Assembly: GCF_000340215.1 (NCBI RefSeq)
Contig: NW_006921532.1
Location: forward strand, 1,037,180-1,101,179
Direction of reading: 5' to 3'
Source of the DNA: Pseudocercospora fijiensis CIRAD86
Lineage: Eukaryota > Ascomycota > Dothideomycetes > Mycosphaerellales > Mycosphaerellaceae
Length of the DNA: 64,000 nucleotides
Below the pieces are notes generated by a model. The model was not told where the DNA came from. It searched no databases and was given only the letters and a program-made list of their open reading frames with translations. Both the position numbers and the translations under genes were made by a program. Positions 21,304 to 31,205 of this stretch are shown piece after piece. Within the stretch, counting starts at the first letter, position 1. Every line of letters starts with the position of its first letter.

Positions 21304-21948
21304 TCGCTACGCGGCAAGGAGAGACGCGGAGCTCGGGAGCATTGGCGCCGCGATGTCATTGTCTTGGTTGCTCAGCTTTCTTTCGGCCGGCCAGCGGCAG
21401 CGATGTCGAAAACATCCTTGTAATTGACAACACCTCACATGTCATTGTGTAACCACATGTCATAATCACAGCTTTTGGAACCATTCCACATATCTACGAA
21501 CGCTTCTCTTCATCAACCGCAGCATCGGGCAATTTGACGACATGAAAGGTCGTCGCCAGTTCTACGTCATCGTTTAGTACATCGACATTGCCATATTGCT
21601 CCAAGTTGCAATGTTGGCGAACAGTCTCGCCGGTGATGAATGCTTCATCAGAGAGATGAGTAGAGGACCAAACCCATTTCAAATACCCTCCGACGCCCAC
21701 TCATCATATCAGGTCTAGACCTCCTTCCACAGCTCCGTCGTGAGGGGTTCTTCTGATCAACAGCATACTTTGTACCAATAATGCCACTAGACTTCCACTC
21801 GTAGGAAGACAGCACAATAAAAAGGTAGGCAGTTCGAAGCGCCCTTCCTCATCTTTCACACTTCATATAAGAAGAAGTAGAAAAGAACAGATCAGTCCCG
21901 CAAAGAATACATCAACATCCCCCGATTCATCCATCAACCACACCCACA
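21304..21948. other. divergent promoter region with possible gene fragment
   Basis: This lies between the NT-C2 gene and the GST-like gene. On the minus strand 21700-21494 has a well-composed 68-residue frame (YLKWVWSSTHLSDEAFIT) with no ATG and no matching upstream exon; it may be a relic C terminus. Confidence 0.4.
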
Positions 21949-23039
21949 ATGCCCCCAACCAACGAACCAATCCTCTTCCTCTGGTCCCTCTCCGCCTGGG
22001 CCAGCAAAATAACCGCCTACATGGCCCTCCGAAAAATCCCCTACTCCCGCTGCGAACAACCCATAACCCTCCCTCGCCCGGACCTCACCGCCCTAGGCGT
22101 ACGTTACCGCCGCATCCCCCTCCTATCCTGCGGCCTGGACATCTACTGCGACACCCTCCTAATCCTCCAAAAACTCGAATCTCTCTACCCAGAAAACACC
22201 CCCACCCACAAGAAAATCTCCGCAGACACGTCGACCGAAAAGGCATTAGAATACCTCTTCGAAAAATGGACCGACACCGTAGTCTTCAAATCCGCCGCCG
22301 CAACCATCTCCTCTGACCTCGACCTCATGCAGGATCCCAAATTCCAATCCGATCGCGAAGCCCTCTGGGGTCGGCCCTGGGACAAAGCGACTCAAGACTC
22401 CCTCCGACCCTCCGCGCTGGCGGAAATGCGGGAGAATTTCGAATTTCTGGAAAACGTCCTGAGTGATGGACGGACATGGATACTTGGTCGAGGGACAGAA
22501 GAAAAAGAGGGAGGACCGACGTTAGCGGACATCCACGCAGCGTGGATTTTCGATTGGCTGGGGATGTTACCGGGGAGTTTTCCCGAAGAAGAGTTTAATG
22601 CCAGGAAATTTCCGGGGACGGTGGGGTGGTTGGGACGGTGAGTGTCATTCATTCATTCATTCATGTGTCACCCAGAAAACTTCGATACTGATGATTGATG
22701 GTTGGGGTTTCTTGACGTAGGTATAAAACGGCCATCGAAAAAGCCAAAGAATCCGCCCCCAAACCCACCGAACTTGAATCCGTGGAATGTGTGGATAGAA
22801 TTTTGAATTCGGGGTTTGAAGAGACGGAGTTGGAAGTTGAAGAGAATGATTTGTCGGGACTGAAAGCTGGGGATGAGATTAAAATGGCGCCTGTAGATAC
22901 GGGGTTTGGATCGAGTGATGTCGGGAAATTGATAGGGTTGAAACGGAATGAAGTGACGATAAGTTCCTTGACGCAGCAGGGAGGGAAAGAGATACATATA
23001 CATTATCCGAGATGGAATTTTAGTTTTGAGAAGATATAG
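21949..23039 (+). CDS. GST N-domain protein with DUF7962-like C-terminal part
   Basis: Exons 21949-22637 and 22721-23039 join across 22638-22720 (GTGAGT...GACGTAG) to 335 residues. The N terminus (ILFLWSLSAWASKITAYMAL) is a divergent thioredoxin-like GST domain in which the usual catalytic residue is not obvious. Residues 80-230 (WILGRGTEE, PTLADIHAAWIFDWL) are an all-helical C domain of the DUF7962-like fungal type. After the intron comes a ~100-residue region with a beta-rich feel (GDEIKMAPVDTGFGSSDVGK) found in such proteins. The first exon uses codons rich in C at third positions, the second much less. Catalytic activity is uncertain. The intron contains an ATTC microsatellite. Confidence 0.85.
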
Positions 23040-23508
23040 TTGGAAAAATCGTATCGATTACGATCAAGCGAAGGAATTTCTTTCCATTCACAGTGAAGAA
23101 AAGGAGCTAATTGTACAAGGCGGCAGCAGCAGAATTTCTGCGCCACCATTCCATCATGGGTCACATCGTCTACCATCCATCCACAAGAACCAACCAAACA
23201 ATTCACACACCGATCGTCAAATCCTACGCCTCGCGAAAGGTGCTTCAGGTCAGGTGTTTCCCTCCTTCCTCAATGCAATCCACCGACCCATCCATCCAAG
23301 AGTAGAAAACGCCGATTCCATGTATATCCAGTAAGACTTCATCCCAAAAAGAACAGCGAACGCCAGCGCTACGAAGATGTCGCTGTAGCCCATAAAACTC
23401 CCGGTGCCCAAAAATGAGATTGGGTTATATTGGCCCTCTCATCTTCCCTCTGTGATGAGTAGCCTTGTACACTTGCTGTGTCTTGTTCTTCGATTCGCTT
23501 CGTCGCTT
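23040..23508. other. convergent intergenic region
   Basis: This 469 bp region is the shared 3' flank of the GST-like (+) and phosphatase (-) genes. No gene or element is recognised. Confidence 0.5.
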
Positions 23509-26157
23509 TCATAAAACATCCAGTATCGAGCGCGTTATCGGACTCGCTCCCTTATGTGCAGGACTTCTTGGGTCGATGTCCGACATCCTCGGGGAAGCAT
23601 TATTGCTCTTGTGGTTATTGTTCTCGCTTGTCGGAGGAGGAACGCCGAGCGAGAGAGCAAAAGGATTGCTCGTGAATTCAGTCGCTCGTGGCGACATGAG
23701 TGGCTCTTCTGCTGTGCTTGAAAGCTGGTTGAATTGTGGTGAGCCAGCATTACGTTGCATTGACAGGTCCGCTTCGATCTTGGCTTGCAGTGCTTGGAGC
23801 TCTTGTTGTTCATGCAGCGAGGGAGATGAAACCTTGCCGCGAAGCCGTCGGGGTTGCGTTACATCTAAGCAATTCCGACTTTGCTCGCATTGTCCTGTCC
23901 GCATTGTATATTGTTGTCGATTGCGTAACGATATGGAACGACGGGGTGTTTCTTCATCAGCGCGCATTGATCCCATACCGAGTTGCGCAAGCAGAGCTGA
24001 TCTGTCGAATGGGCGACTGGTTGTAAATTCTGTCGACGTCGGCGACATTATACCGAAGTCATCAGCAGCCTCGACTTCTTTCGAGGGTTGAAGAGGGGTC
24101 ATGGCAAACTCAACAGATCTTGGCGATCCAACTGACTCGGTGGTCAAAGTGCTGAACCCTTGGGGTGATGATACTTGTCGCACAGGACCGGGTGGTTTCC
24201 GGTGCCCAGCATCTGCAGCGGTGACTTGGAGCACAGGAAGCACCGGTTGTACAGCTAGAACGTGCCCAGATGGATCGACGTAAGCAGTGGCAGGTTTAAC
24301 AGCGCTGACCGACCGTTGCCGTTGGGCCGCAGAGATCGGGAGTGGCCATGGGAATCCAGATGGCGCGGAGGAGGGTCCGGGGCTTAGCACGCCGCGGTCG
24401 CCATTACTCGCGGCGGTGGCGGACGGTGTCTCGACTGCCGATAGAGGTTCATTGCGCATGGCTGGCGAAATCGTTGCAAAGGGACCATTCCATTCACTCA
24501 ACGCCGAGCCTGGGCTGAGAGGGCTCATGGCACTCCTGGCTGTGAGGAGACCACCTCTTGCTAAACTGGATCGGAACTCTTGTAGTTGCATGATGAGATT
24601 CATGTTGGGCCCAATCCATTTGCTCCTCTTCTTCACGGCATCGTAGGCTTCCTGGACACTCATCGAGGGATTCTTGTAGAGACCGTAAGCGACTACGAGG
24701 CTTGCAGACCGCGAGACACCACATTGGCAGTGTATCAATATACGCTTCCCCTGCGTAACTTTCTCGTCAATGAGCTTGCATAATCGCAGTAGGTCTGGGA
24801 CGATGTCGCTGTTGTGCTCCCAAGGGATGTGAATGTATTCCGGATCATGGACAGTTGCAGCCTTTACGGGAAATGTTGCGTTCAGTGGCGAGGCTTTCGG
24901 CGTAGTTGGAGAGGAGCCATCCTGTGCCAACGCGTCTTCCTTCTTGACCACTAAATGGTCACGTTCTTTCCTGGGCGCAAATTGAATTCCTCCGCCACCA
25001 TCTATCCGCAGCTCGGGTTCGGTAGCAGCAGGCTCGTTGAGTCCCAACAATGGATTCCGTACTTCGCTCGCTACATTCATGATCACATCATATTGTCTTG
25101 CTTGTTCGGCTGTGGGCTCGAGATAGAGGTCAATGCTAGGGTCATAGACACAGATAGGTCCATCTGGATACGCCTCAGGTTTTTCTTCTCTGGAAAGAGG
25201 TACCTCAAAGTTCTGCTCCTCTTCCTCTTCTTCGGCGAGCTGCGGCGCTTCAGCAGGCTGCTCGACAGGTGAGGAGATTGTCTCCAGTAACCGAGGTTTG
25301 TGAAAATCCGATGCACTGTAATGGGGCATTCCGAGACTTGACAGTAACGGCAGGGATGGAGATGATTGAAAATGCCGAAGTGTGGTGGGCCGTGTAACAC
25401 CTGGCGTTGGCGGTATTGCAAGCTTGATCTCCTGAGGTGCTGGCTTGCTACCTCCAGGTGTGAGAAGCGTTAAGCCAAGATTGCTCGGTTTCCGTCGGGG
25501 TGGAGTGGGAGGTTTCACAAAAGACGGCGACAGAGTGGACGCATTCTCATCAGGCTGGACCGGTAGTGGAAGACTCGTGGTCGATGCGGCTCGTGGTCCA
25601 TGTCTCGAGGTATTGACGGCAAGATTCTTGAGATTGCGGCCCTTCCTCGGCGGCGGCTGTTTCTGCAGCTCAAAGAAGGGAGCAATTCGGTCATCAGCAG
25701 TGCGTGGTCTTCGCATGCCCACTGCAAAGGTCGTGGGTGGAGGTGACTCGGGTGACGAGCCGGGTGAAGGTTCTGTTGCGCTGGAGTCGTCCACAGTAGA
25801 GATAGTAGTAGTCGGAGATGAGTCGGTCGATCCAGTCGTGTTCGTTGAATCGCTGATTTGATGTTGATGAAACTTTCGAACAAAGTTTTCGTACTCTGAT
25901 GAAGGCTGAAGACTTCGTTGCGAGGAAGGTTGAGGTAATTGCTTGGTTTGCTCGTCCATGTGCGACATGTTTGTCGTGGATGAAAGTGGGGAATACATGG
26001 ATCGAATAGAGAACGTGGATGCTTCTGGCGATGGAACGCTGGTCATTCTTCGCTTTTGCCAGAAGCGCAGGCCATGAGCTTTTTTGATTTCGTTCTGCGG
26101 TGTAAAGTATGTACGTTGGTCTTGCCAATTGGCTATTAAAGATCTAGGGGAGGTCAT
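23509..26157 (-). CDS. dual-specificity (MAP kinase) phosphatase, Msg5-like
   Basis: An uninterrupted frame gives 882 residues from the ATG at 26157 (MTSPRSLIANWQDQRTYF); the frame extends upstream to 26397 but that part is dissimilar in composition. The catalytic P-loop is HCQCGVSRS with nucleophile Cys477 and Arg483, followed by AYDAVKKRSKWIGPNMNLIMQLQEF, the pattern of Msg5/Sdp1 phosphatases that dephosphorylate Tyr and Thr of MAP kinases. The DSP domain spans about 330-545 and is interrupted by a ~65-residue low-complexity insert between YDVIMNVASEV and YIHIPWEHNSDI. Both flanks are Ser/Pro/Thr-rich and probably disordered, with basic docking-like patches. It should damp cell-wall or pheromone MAPK signalling; the target is inferred. 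Confidence 0.9.
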   Translation of the reverse strand: MTSPRSLIANWQDQRTYFTPQNEIKKAHGLRFWQKRRMTSVPSPEASTFSIRSMYSPLSSTTNMSHMDEQTKQLPQPSSQRSLQPSSEYENFVRKFHQHQISDSTNTTGSTDSSPTTTISTVDDSSATEPSPGSSPESPPPTTFAVGMRRPRTADDRIAPFFELQKQPPPRKGRNLKNLAVNTSRHGPRAASTTSLPLPVQPDENASTLSPSFVKPPTPPRRKPSNLGLTLLTPGGSKPAPQEIKLAIPPTPGVTRPTTLRHFQSSPSLPLLSSLGMPHYSASDFHKPRLLETISSPVEQPAEAPQLAEEEEEEQNFEVPLSREEKPEAYPDGPICVYDPSIDLYLEPTAEQARQYDVIMNVASEVRNPLLGLNEPAATEPELRIDGGGGIQFAPRKERDHLVVKKEDALAQDGSSPTTPKASPLNATFPVKAATVHDPEYIHIPWEHNSDIVPDLLRLCKLIDEKVTQGKRILIHCQCGVSRSASLVVAYGLYKNPSMSVQEAYDAVKKRSKWIGPNMNLIMQLQEFRSSLARGGLLTARSAMSPLSPGSALSEWNGPFATISPAMRNEPLSAVETPSATAASNGDRGVLSPGPSSAPSGFPWPLPISAAQRQRSVSAVKPATAYVDPSGHVLAVQPVLPVLQVTAADAGHRKPPGPVRQVSSPQGFSTLTTESVGSPRSVEFAMTPLQPSKEVEAADDFGIMSPTSTEFTTSRPFDRSALLAQLGMGSMRADEETPRRSISLRNRQQYTMRTGQCEQSRNCLDVTQPRRLRGKVSSPSLHEQQELQALQAKIEADLSMQRNAGSPQFNQLSSTAEEPLMSPRATEFTSNPFALSLGVPPPTSENNNHKSNNASPRMSDIDPRSPAHKGASPITRSILDVL

Positions 26158-28309
26158 GTCAGCGAGTGTGATGTTTCCTGCGAGAGGAAAGGGCCCGAAA
26201 GTGAGGTGAATGGAAGTGAAGAATGGCACAAGGCAGTTGGCAAAGTAGAGTCGTATCGCTGTCAGTGATACTGCCGTTTGCGTCAAAGAACGATGGCGCT
26301 TGCCAACCGTGGTACATGTGAGCGCAAGACACATGCACCGGAGATGCAGTGGTCGCAGGTGCAAAGGTGTGAGTGGTTGGGTGTGTTGCGCAATCAATGA
26401 ATACGCACCGGAATGCCTTCTCCAGGAAGGACTGTCACTGGTGAGATACCAGATCTCGACGGCGCCAAACGCTACACAGGGAAGGGCGTCGCGCCTTTGG
26501 CGTCGAGGATAGAAGGTAGAGAGTGTATAATGATGCTTGTGGGGGGGCCGGGTGGGATGCTTTTCTTAGCAGTCCATTCACCACATGCTCTCTCGCCTCG
26601 CGCGGGGCAGAAAGGTGAAGAAGAGTGAATGGGCGTGAGGCGTGCAGATTAGGCGCTGCGAATAAGCCGGGCAACAAGAAGAATAGACGAATGTGAAGGC
26701 AGCTGAGAGGTCGATCACTGGCTTGCAGCTTTCCAGAAGGCGGCTCGAGGTTGCGGCCAATGGGGGCTCGAGAGCTAAGTTTGGCGCGTAGGCGCTCGGC
26801 TAGGCTAGGGTTCAGCAATTAGCGATTGCAACACGCGTGGCCACCAGCATTGAGGACGCTGATATAGAGAGGGGGGCGGATATGAAGCAGGAGTAAGGTG
26901 TTCGATTTGGCTGCTGATGGCCATTTCCATGGACATACGCCCTGGCCCTAGCACGGCGCAAGGTTTGAGGTTTGTTCCAAAACTTACCGTGAGAAGCTTT
27001 GAAAGCGCAGTGGTGCCGTGTTCCTCGCTCACGCGCTGCACACTGATGAGTGCGCGGCTCTGGCACACGGTGTATCTGGCGTCGAGACTCGAATGGCAGT
27101 CGGCGTGGAATGAGCGGTCCAGGGCTGGGCTGAGCGGGATCGGTTGCTAAGCGCTGGCTTCTGGCGGCAAGGCAAGGCAATCCTGTAGCGAGAACAGATT
27201 CTCCAAGCCGAGTGTGTCTCGGTGCAAGTGTGGTGGTCAAGTGTCTTGCAGACGGCCGAATGCGCCTCTCGTAGGTGTCGAAACAAAGAAAGCTGCCGTG
27301 GCAGAGCCGGCTTCGTTTGTGCAGCGGGCGGGCGGGAGGGCGCGCGCGTCTCGAGAGAGCGCTGCAATGGAGGCACGTCGTCAGGTGCACGCAGTAGCGG
27401 GTGTGGAAGCAGGCGATGTGGTGGTGAGCGCGCGTGGCCTCGAAGAGGTCGCTTGTATCTTGAAAGCAGCAGCAGCGGCAGCAGCAGCAGCAGCGAGTCC
27501 CACGGTAAAGTTAAGGTCTCGCCGCCGAGACAACGAACGGCCGAAAGTATTTTAGGGTACACTCTGAAACAACCTTTTGGCGATGGCCCGTGCTTCACAT
27601 GGGATGGGATTGCGCACAGTGCCCAACCCCAACGTTGCCGCCTGGCCTCCTACTCGAAACGCGAGAGTGTAATAAGGACTCCTATAAAAACCATCTCAGG
27701 GACACATGTACTGCCAGCCAACTTCACTGCCTCATATTGATTTCACCGGTGTGCGCATTCTCCTCGCTTCGCACTCGCATTTCCCACGCAGCGCGCTCTG
27801 AGACAAGACGGAGAAGAGTGGATGAGAAAAGCGCTTAGCGTAGCGTCCGTTGCTATTTGCAACAGCCCTGCCCTGGTGAGAGCTATTCTAGGACTAATGC
27901 CAGCTCCTCGCCTGCATGTGACTTGCGGCAGAAGCACTCACTTGCCGTGACGGACATAATTTTCGTCCTCAGTAACGTTATGTGGTGCACAGTGCACACG
28001 CTCTCAAGAATCTCGGCCAGTCTGTCGACCTTTTCTCCGTTAATCCATTCTCGAAGGCTCACGGCAATTGAGGCACGCAAGGCAAGGCAAGGCTGGAGCT
28101 GCATCTGTTACTGATCTACAGTGGTGACTAGTATGTGGGAGCGAGCTCTGCGCTGCGTTTTGAAACAGTCCAGTCTCCACCTCGGATGCTACGCAATCCC
28201 ACTCGCCACGTCTGCGAGTCCACCTCCACGAGGCCTCGCAGGACCGGGGCAATAATAATGATGAATGATCCACACTTATAGTCACTATTCCTGCCAAAAT
28301 CCACTTCCT
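26158..28309. other. 2.15 kb upstream region of the phosphatase gene
   Basis: Long chance frames occur on both strands because of GC richness, and none shows a recognisable domain. A GCAGCAGCA/GCG-type repeat lies at about 27466-27497. This is probably a long promoter and 5' UTR for the Msg5-like gene plus the 3' flank of the RPEL gene. Confidence 0.45.
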
Positions 28310-29206
28310 TCACACCGCATTCTCGTCTGATGCTATTTAGTACCAAACATCTTCCATGCAGTGGATGATATTTACTGACCTTTGAGGATGCCATCTTTGA
28401 CCAGCTGTTCCTGCGTTGGACGCTCCTTCAGCGCCTTTTCCAAGCTGTCTGCGCGCATATGGTGCTCCAACTCCTTCTGCTGAGCCTGGATAGCAGGAGC
28501 TGCCGTCGACTCTGGGAGAATGTTCTTTGCAATGAGTGTCTCCTTGTCGGAGCGATGGCTGAGACCCTGTTGCATGGTCAGCAATCGTGAACTTGGCAAC
28601 TTGCCCGGCTGACACAGGCTGACAGTCGGATGCTCGGGAGCTCGAGGAAGCTCTCCATGTGTACCGTCAGCCTGATAAGCCTCATCCCCTTCACATGTGC
28701 GTCGTGAAGCACTCTTCGAGCTAATGTTCGCAAGCCATGCCTGTATAAAGCACACAGTGTTGCGATTGAAATGCTCAAAGGAGGCATCACAACGCATGCC
28801 AGTTATCTATCCCTTGCCAATCCAACAGGATGTCGGAGTTGCTGAAGATAGTCCTCGACGACAACTCTCCCACGCCTGCTTCGCAGCCACGATTGAAGCA
28901 ACACCATGTACACGAGCCGCGAGAATGCGCACTTACCTTCTTAAGGTTATCCGTAATCCTCTGCCTCTCCAACTCTTGTTGTCGCGCCTGCAACGCCGGC
29001 GCTGCGGTTGTGTCCAGCAGAATATGTCTGTCCTGTGGTATGTACGTCAACCACCATGCTCACGCTCACTCGCGCAAAATCGCCTCGAATACCTTCAAGT
29101 CCTGCTCATCTGGACGCTGCTGTAAATGCTTCTCCAAACTGTTTCTTCTCTCGAGCATGCTTGGTGAGGTGGTTTCAACACCGGCTTCGGATGAATTGGC
29201 TGCCAT
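28310..29206 (-). CDS. RPEL-repeat protein, 4 exons
   Basis: Exons 29206-29093, 29032-28937, 28566-28380 and 28332-28310 give 139 residues. Introns are 29033-29092 (60 bp), 28567-28936 (370 bp) and 28333-28379 (47 bp). Three RPEL-type motifs are visible: HLQQRPDEQDLKDRHIL, GLSHRSDKETLIAKNIL and ALKERPTQEQLVKDGIL, linked by near-identical spacers (TAAPALQARQQELERQ and TAAPAIQAQQKELEHH). The first two motifs are each split by an intron at or near the repeat boundary. RPEL motifs bind G-actin in animals; in fungi the proteins are small and their role is unclear. The last exon (ending ENAV) is the least certain part. Confidence 0.82.
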
Positions 29207-30012
29207 GTTCGTTCGTTCTCGTGAAGGTATAGAGGATGTGGGTTGTGATCGCTTCGTGGAATGGCTTTTGTTGTTTCCGGTCTGTTTGCGTGTTTGATCG
29301 TGCTCGTCTCCTGAGGGACCAGAAACGTGAGACTTGCTTGTGACTGGCCTGCGCGCGTCGGTGCCCAAACGTGCAACGTCCAAGCCACGACGTCACAACG
29401 AGGATTCGCGTTTTGGATCCAATCGTCTGGTTTCAAGTTCAAAACTTGTTTCTACTGTGTCTTGCGATTGTTTCCAGAACACGTGAAGCACCATCAGCAA
29501 TAGCTCAGACCCTTGAAGAGACAGCTCTCGAGTACGACATGCTTGCACGCCTCTCATGCTTCAGCTCGATGCGGGGGCCTGTCACGTTGGCACGGCGATG
29601 ACCGCATGCAGCATGAATGTACAAGGTTACAAAGAGGAGAAGCAACGCATGACTTTGATGAGCGATCGGGGGACAAGCATCGGTCAATCGAAGGGGGAGA
29701 GATGAGATGTGTAGAGAGAAGAGTAGGTACTCCGTTCCACGCCGTGTGTTTGCAATTATCATTAACACTAGAACACAAATACTCAAGAAAGAGCATCTGA
29801 GTGACTTTCGCCTGAATGTTATCGCCCGTAATCCGATAAAATGCCTGTCATTCCCATTCGTGCTCGTATTGGACGTTCGAGTTTCGTTATCTTTCGATAG
29901 CACCAAGTGCCATTTTCATTCCTCCGACTTCTCTTGCTGCTGTTCTTGACTTGATCGCAACAAAATACTACGTTGGTCGGATGTCACCGTGGAGATCTTG
30001 GTGAGGATTGAT
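29207..30012. other. intergenic region
   Basis: This 806 bp region is the promoter of the RPEL gene and the 3' flank of the rhodopsin gene. Nothing specific is recognised. Confidence 0.5.
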
Positions 30013-31205
30013 CTAAGCACCCTCGTCATCGTCGCCGACGCGGATGCGGCCCTCGCCAGAAAGGCCGTTGGACCAGAATCCACCAACATCAACGTTGGTC
30101 TCTGGGATGCTGACGTGGGTGAAGAGCAACCAAGCACCGAAGATTGGCTTGGCCAAGATGTCGAGAACAGCATAAGCGATGATCTCCTCATCGACATTCA
30201 AGTTGCGGCTGCCATCAGCAATACCCCAGACGCTAGATAATCGTCAGCGTTCGGTTCTGAACAGAGTGGATGCTTGCTTTATCAATGCTTACATTGGGTA
30301 GACAGTCCAGATGATCAAGGTGAAGCCACCGATGGCGGAGAAGAAGTTGCCCACCTTTCCGCCCTTGGCGGCGGCAGAAGAGCGTCCGTGGACCAACAAC
30401 TGCCAGATTACAGTAAGGAAGGCAGCACAAGAAATGGCGTACCATCCCCACTTCTGTGGAGTACCCTCGGCGCCGAAAGCAGCGAAGAGACCAGTCAAGA
30501 CCATGATGACATCAGCAAAGATGGTGATGACGATAGTGCCGCCGCTCAAGCCAGCGAGAAGAGCAAGATCGAGCAGCAGGAGTGGAGTGGTAAGAGCCCA
30601 GTCAACGTAGCGAGCCCAGTAGACCTGGCGGTACAGGTCGTGCTCGGTGTCTGGGACGTGCTTGTGGGCCTCGCGGAGGGTGACGTGGTGGTAGCTCACA
30701 CCATGTCCAGTAGCCATGGCGAAGTAAGAGAGGGCAGCAATGGTGGTGATGGCGGCGGTGACGACGTGGTAGAGACGCTTGGACTGGAAAGAGCTGTTAG
30801 TCTCGAACGAGCAACTCGGTCGGGATGATGGGAATAGCTCACGATTGGGACGCTCCATGCCATGCCAGTGAAGACGACTGTGGCAACAAGCATGACGACG
30901 AAGACAACCCTGTGTCAGATATCAGTTCGTGTCTCTTGAAGCATTCCGAGAAGGCATCGAAGCTGTGCGTCGTTTGAAGGACCGGGCCAAAACAGCGCCC
31001 GGTGTCATATTTTGAGGAGAACGACTTACCAGAGGGTCCTGGTACCAGTCTCAGAGGCATCTTGGTACTCTGGAAGGCTTGGGACCACGGTGGGAACTGC
31101 AGTGGTGTCAGTACAGGCGTCTCAAGTGCTGTCGTCATAGTTATTCTCACCCGGAGCAACAGAGCTCGTGGGCTTCGCGAGGACCTGGACGGGGTCGACA
31201 ATCAT
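30013..31205 (-). CDS. microbial (type I) rhodopsin, proton-pump type
   Basis: Five exons (31205-31151, 31096-31030, 30909-30843, 30783-30293, 30232-30013) give 299 residues; the introns are 31097-31150, 30910-31029, 30784-30842 and 30233-30292. Seven membrane segments follow a ~35-residue N-terminal tail. Helix C reads RYVDWALTTPLLLLDL: Asp124, Thr128 and Asp135 sit exactly where bacteriorhodopsin has Asp85, Thr89 and Asp96, so the acceptor and donor of a light-driven proton pump are both kept. Helix G has LDILAKPIFG with Asp251 and the retinal Schiff-base Lys255. This fits the Leptosphaeria-rhodopsin/CarO class of fungal plasma-membrane pumps rather than the Nop-1/ORP type lacking the donor. 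No carotenoid or retinal gene is adjacent. Confidence 0.95.

Noticed and set aside
26812..27598. Overlapping minus-strand frames of 190 codons upstream of the phosphatase gene
   Set aside because: Arg/Pro/His-rich low-complexity translation typical of antisense or GC-rich intergenic DNA; overlapping frames on both strands and no motif.
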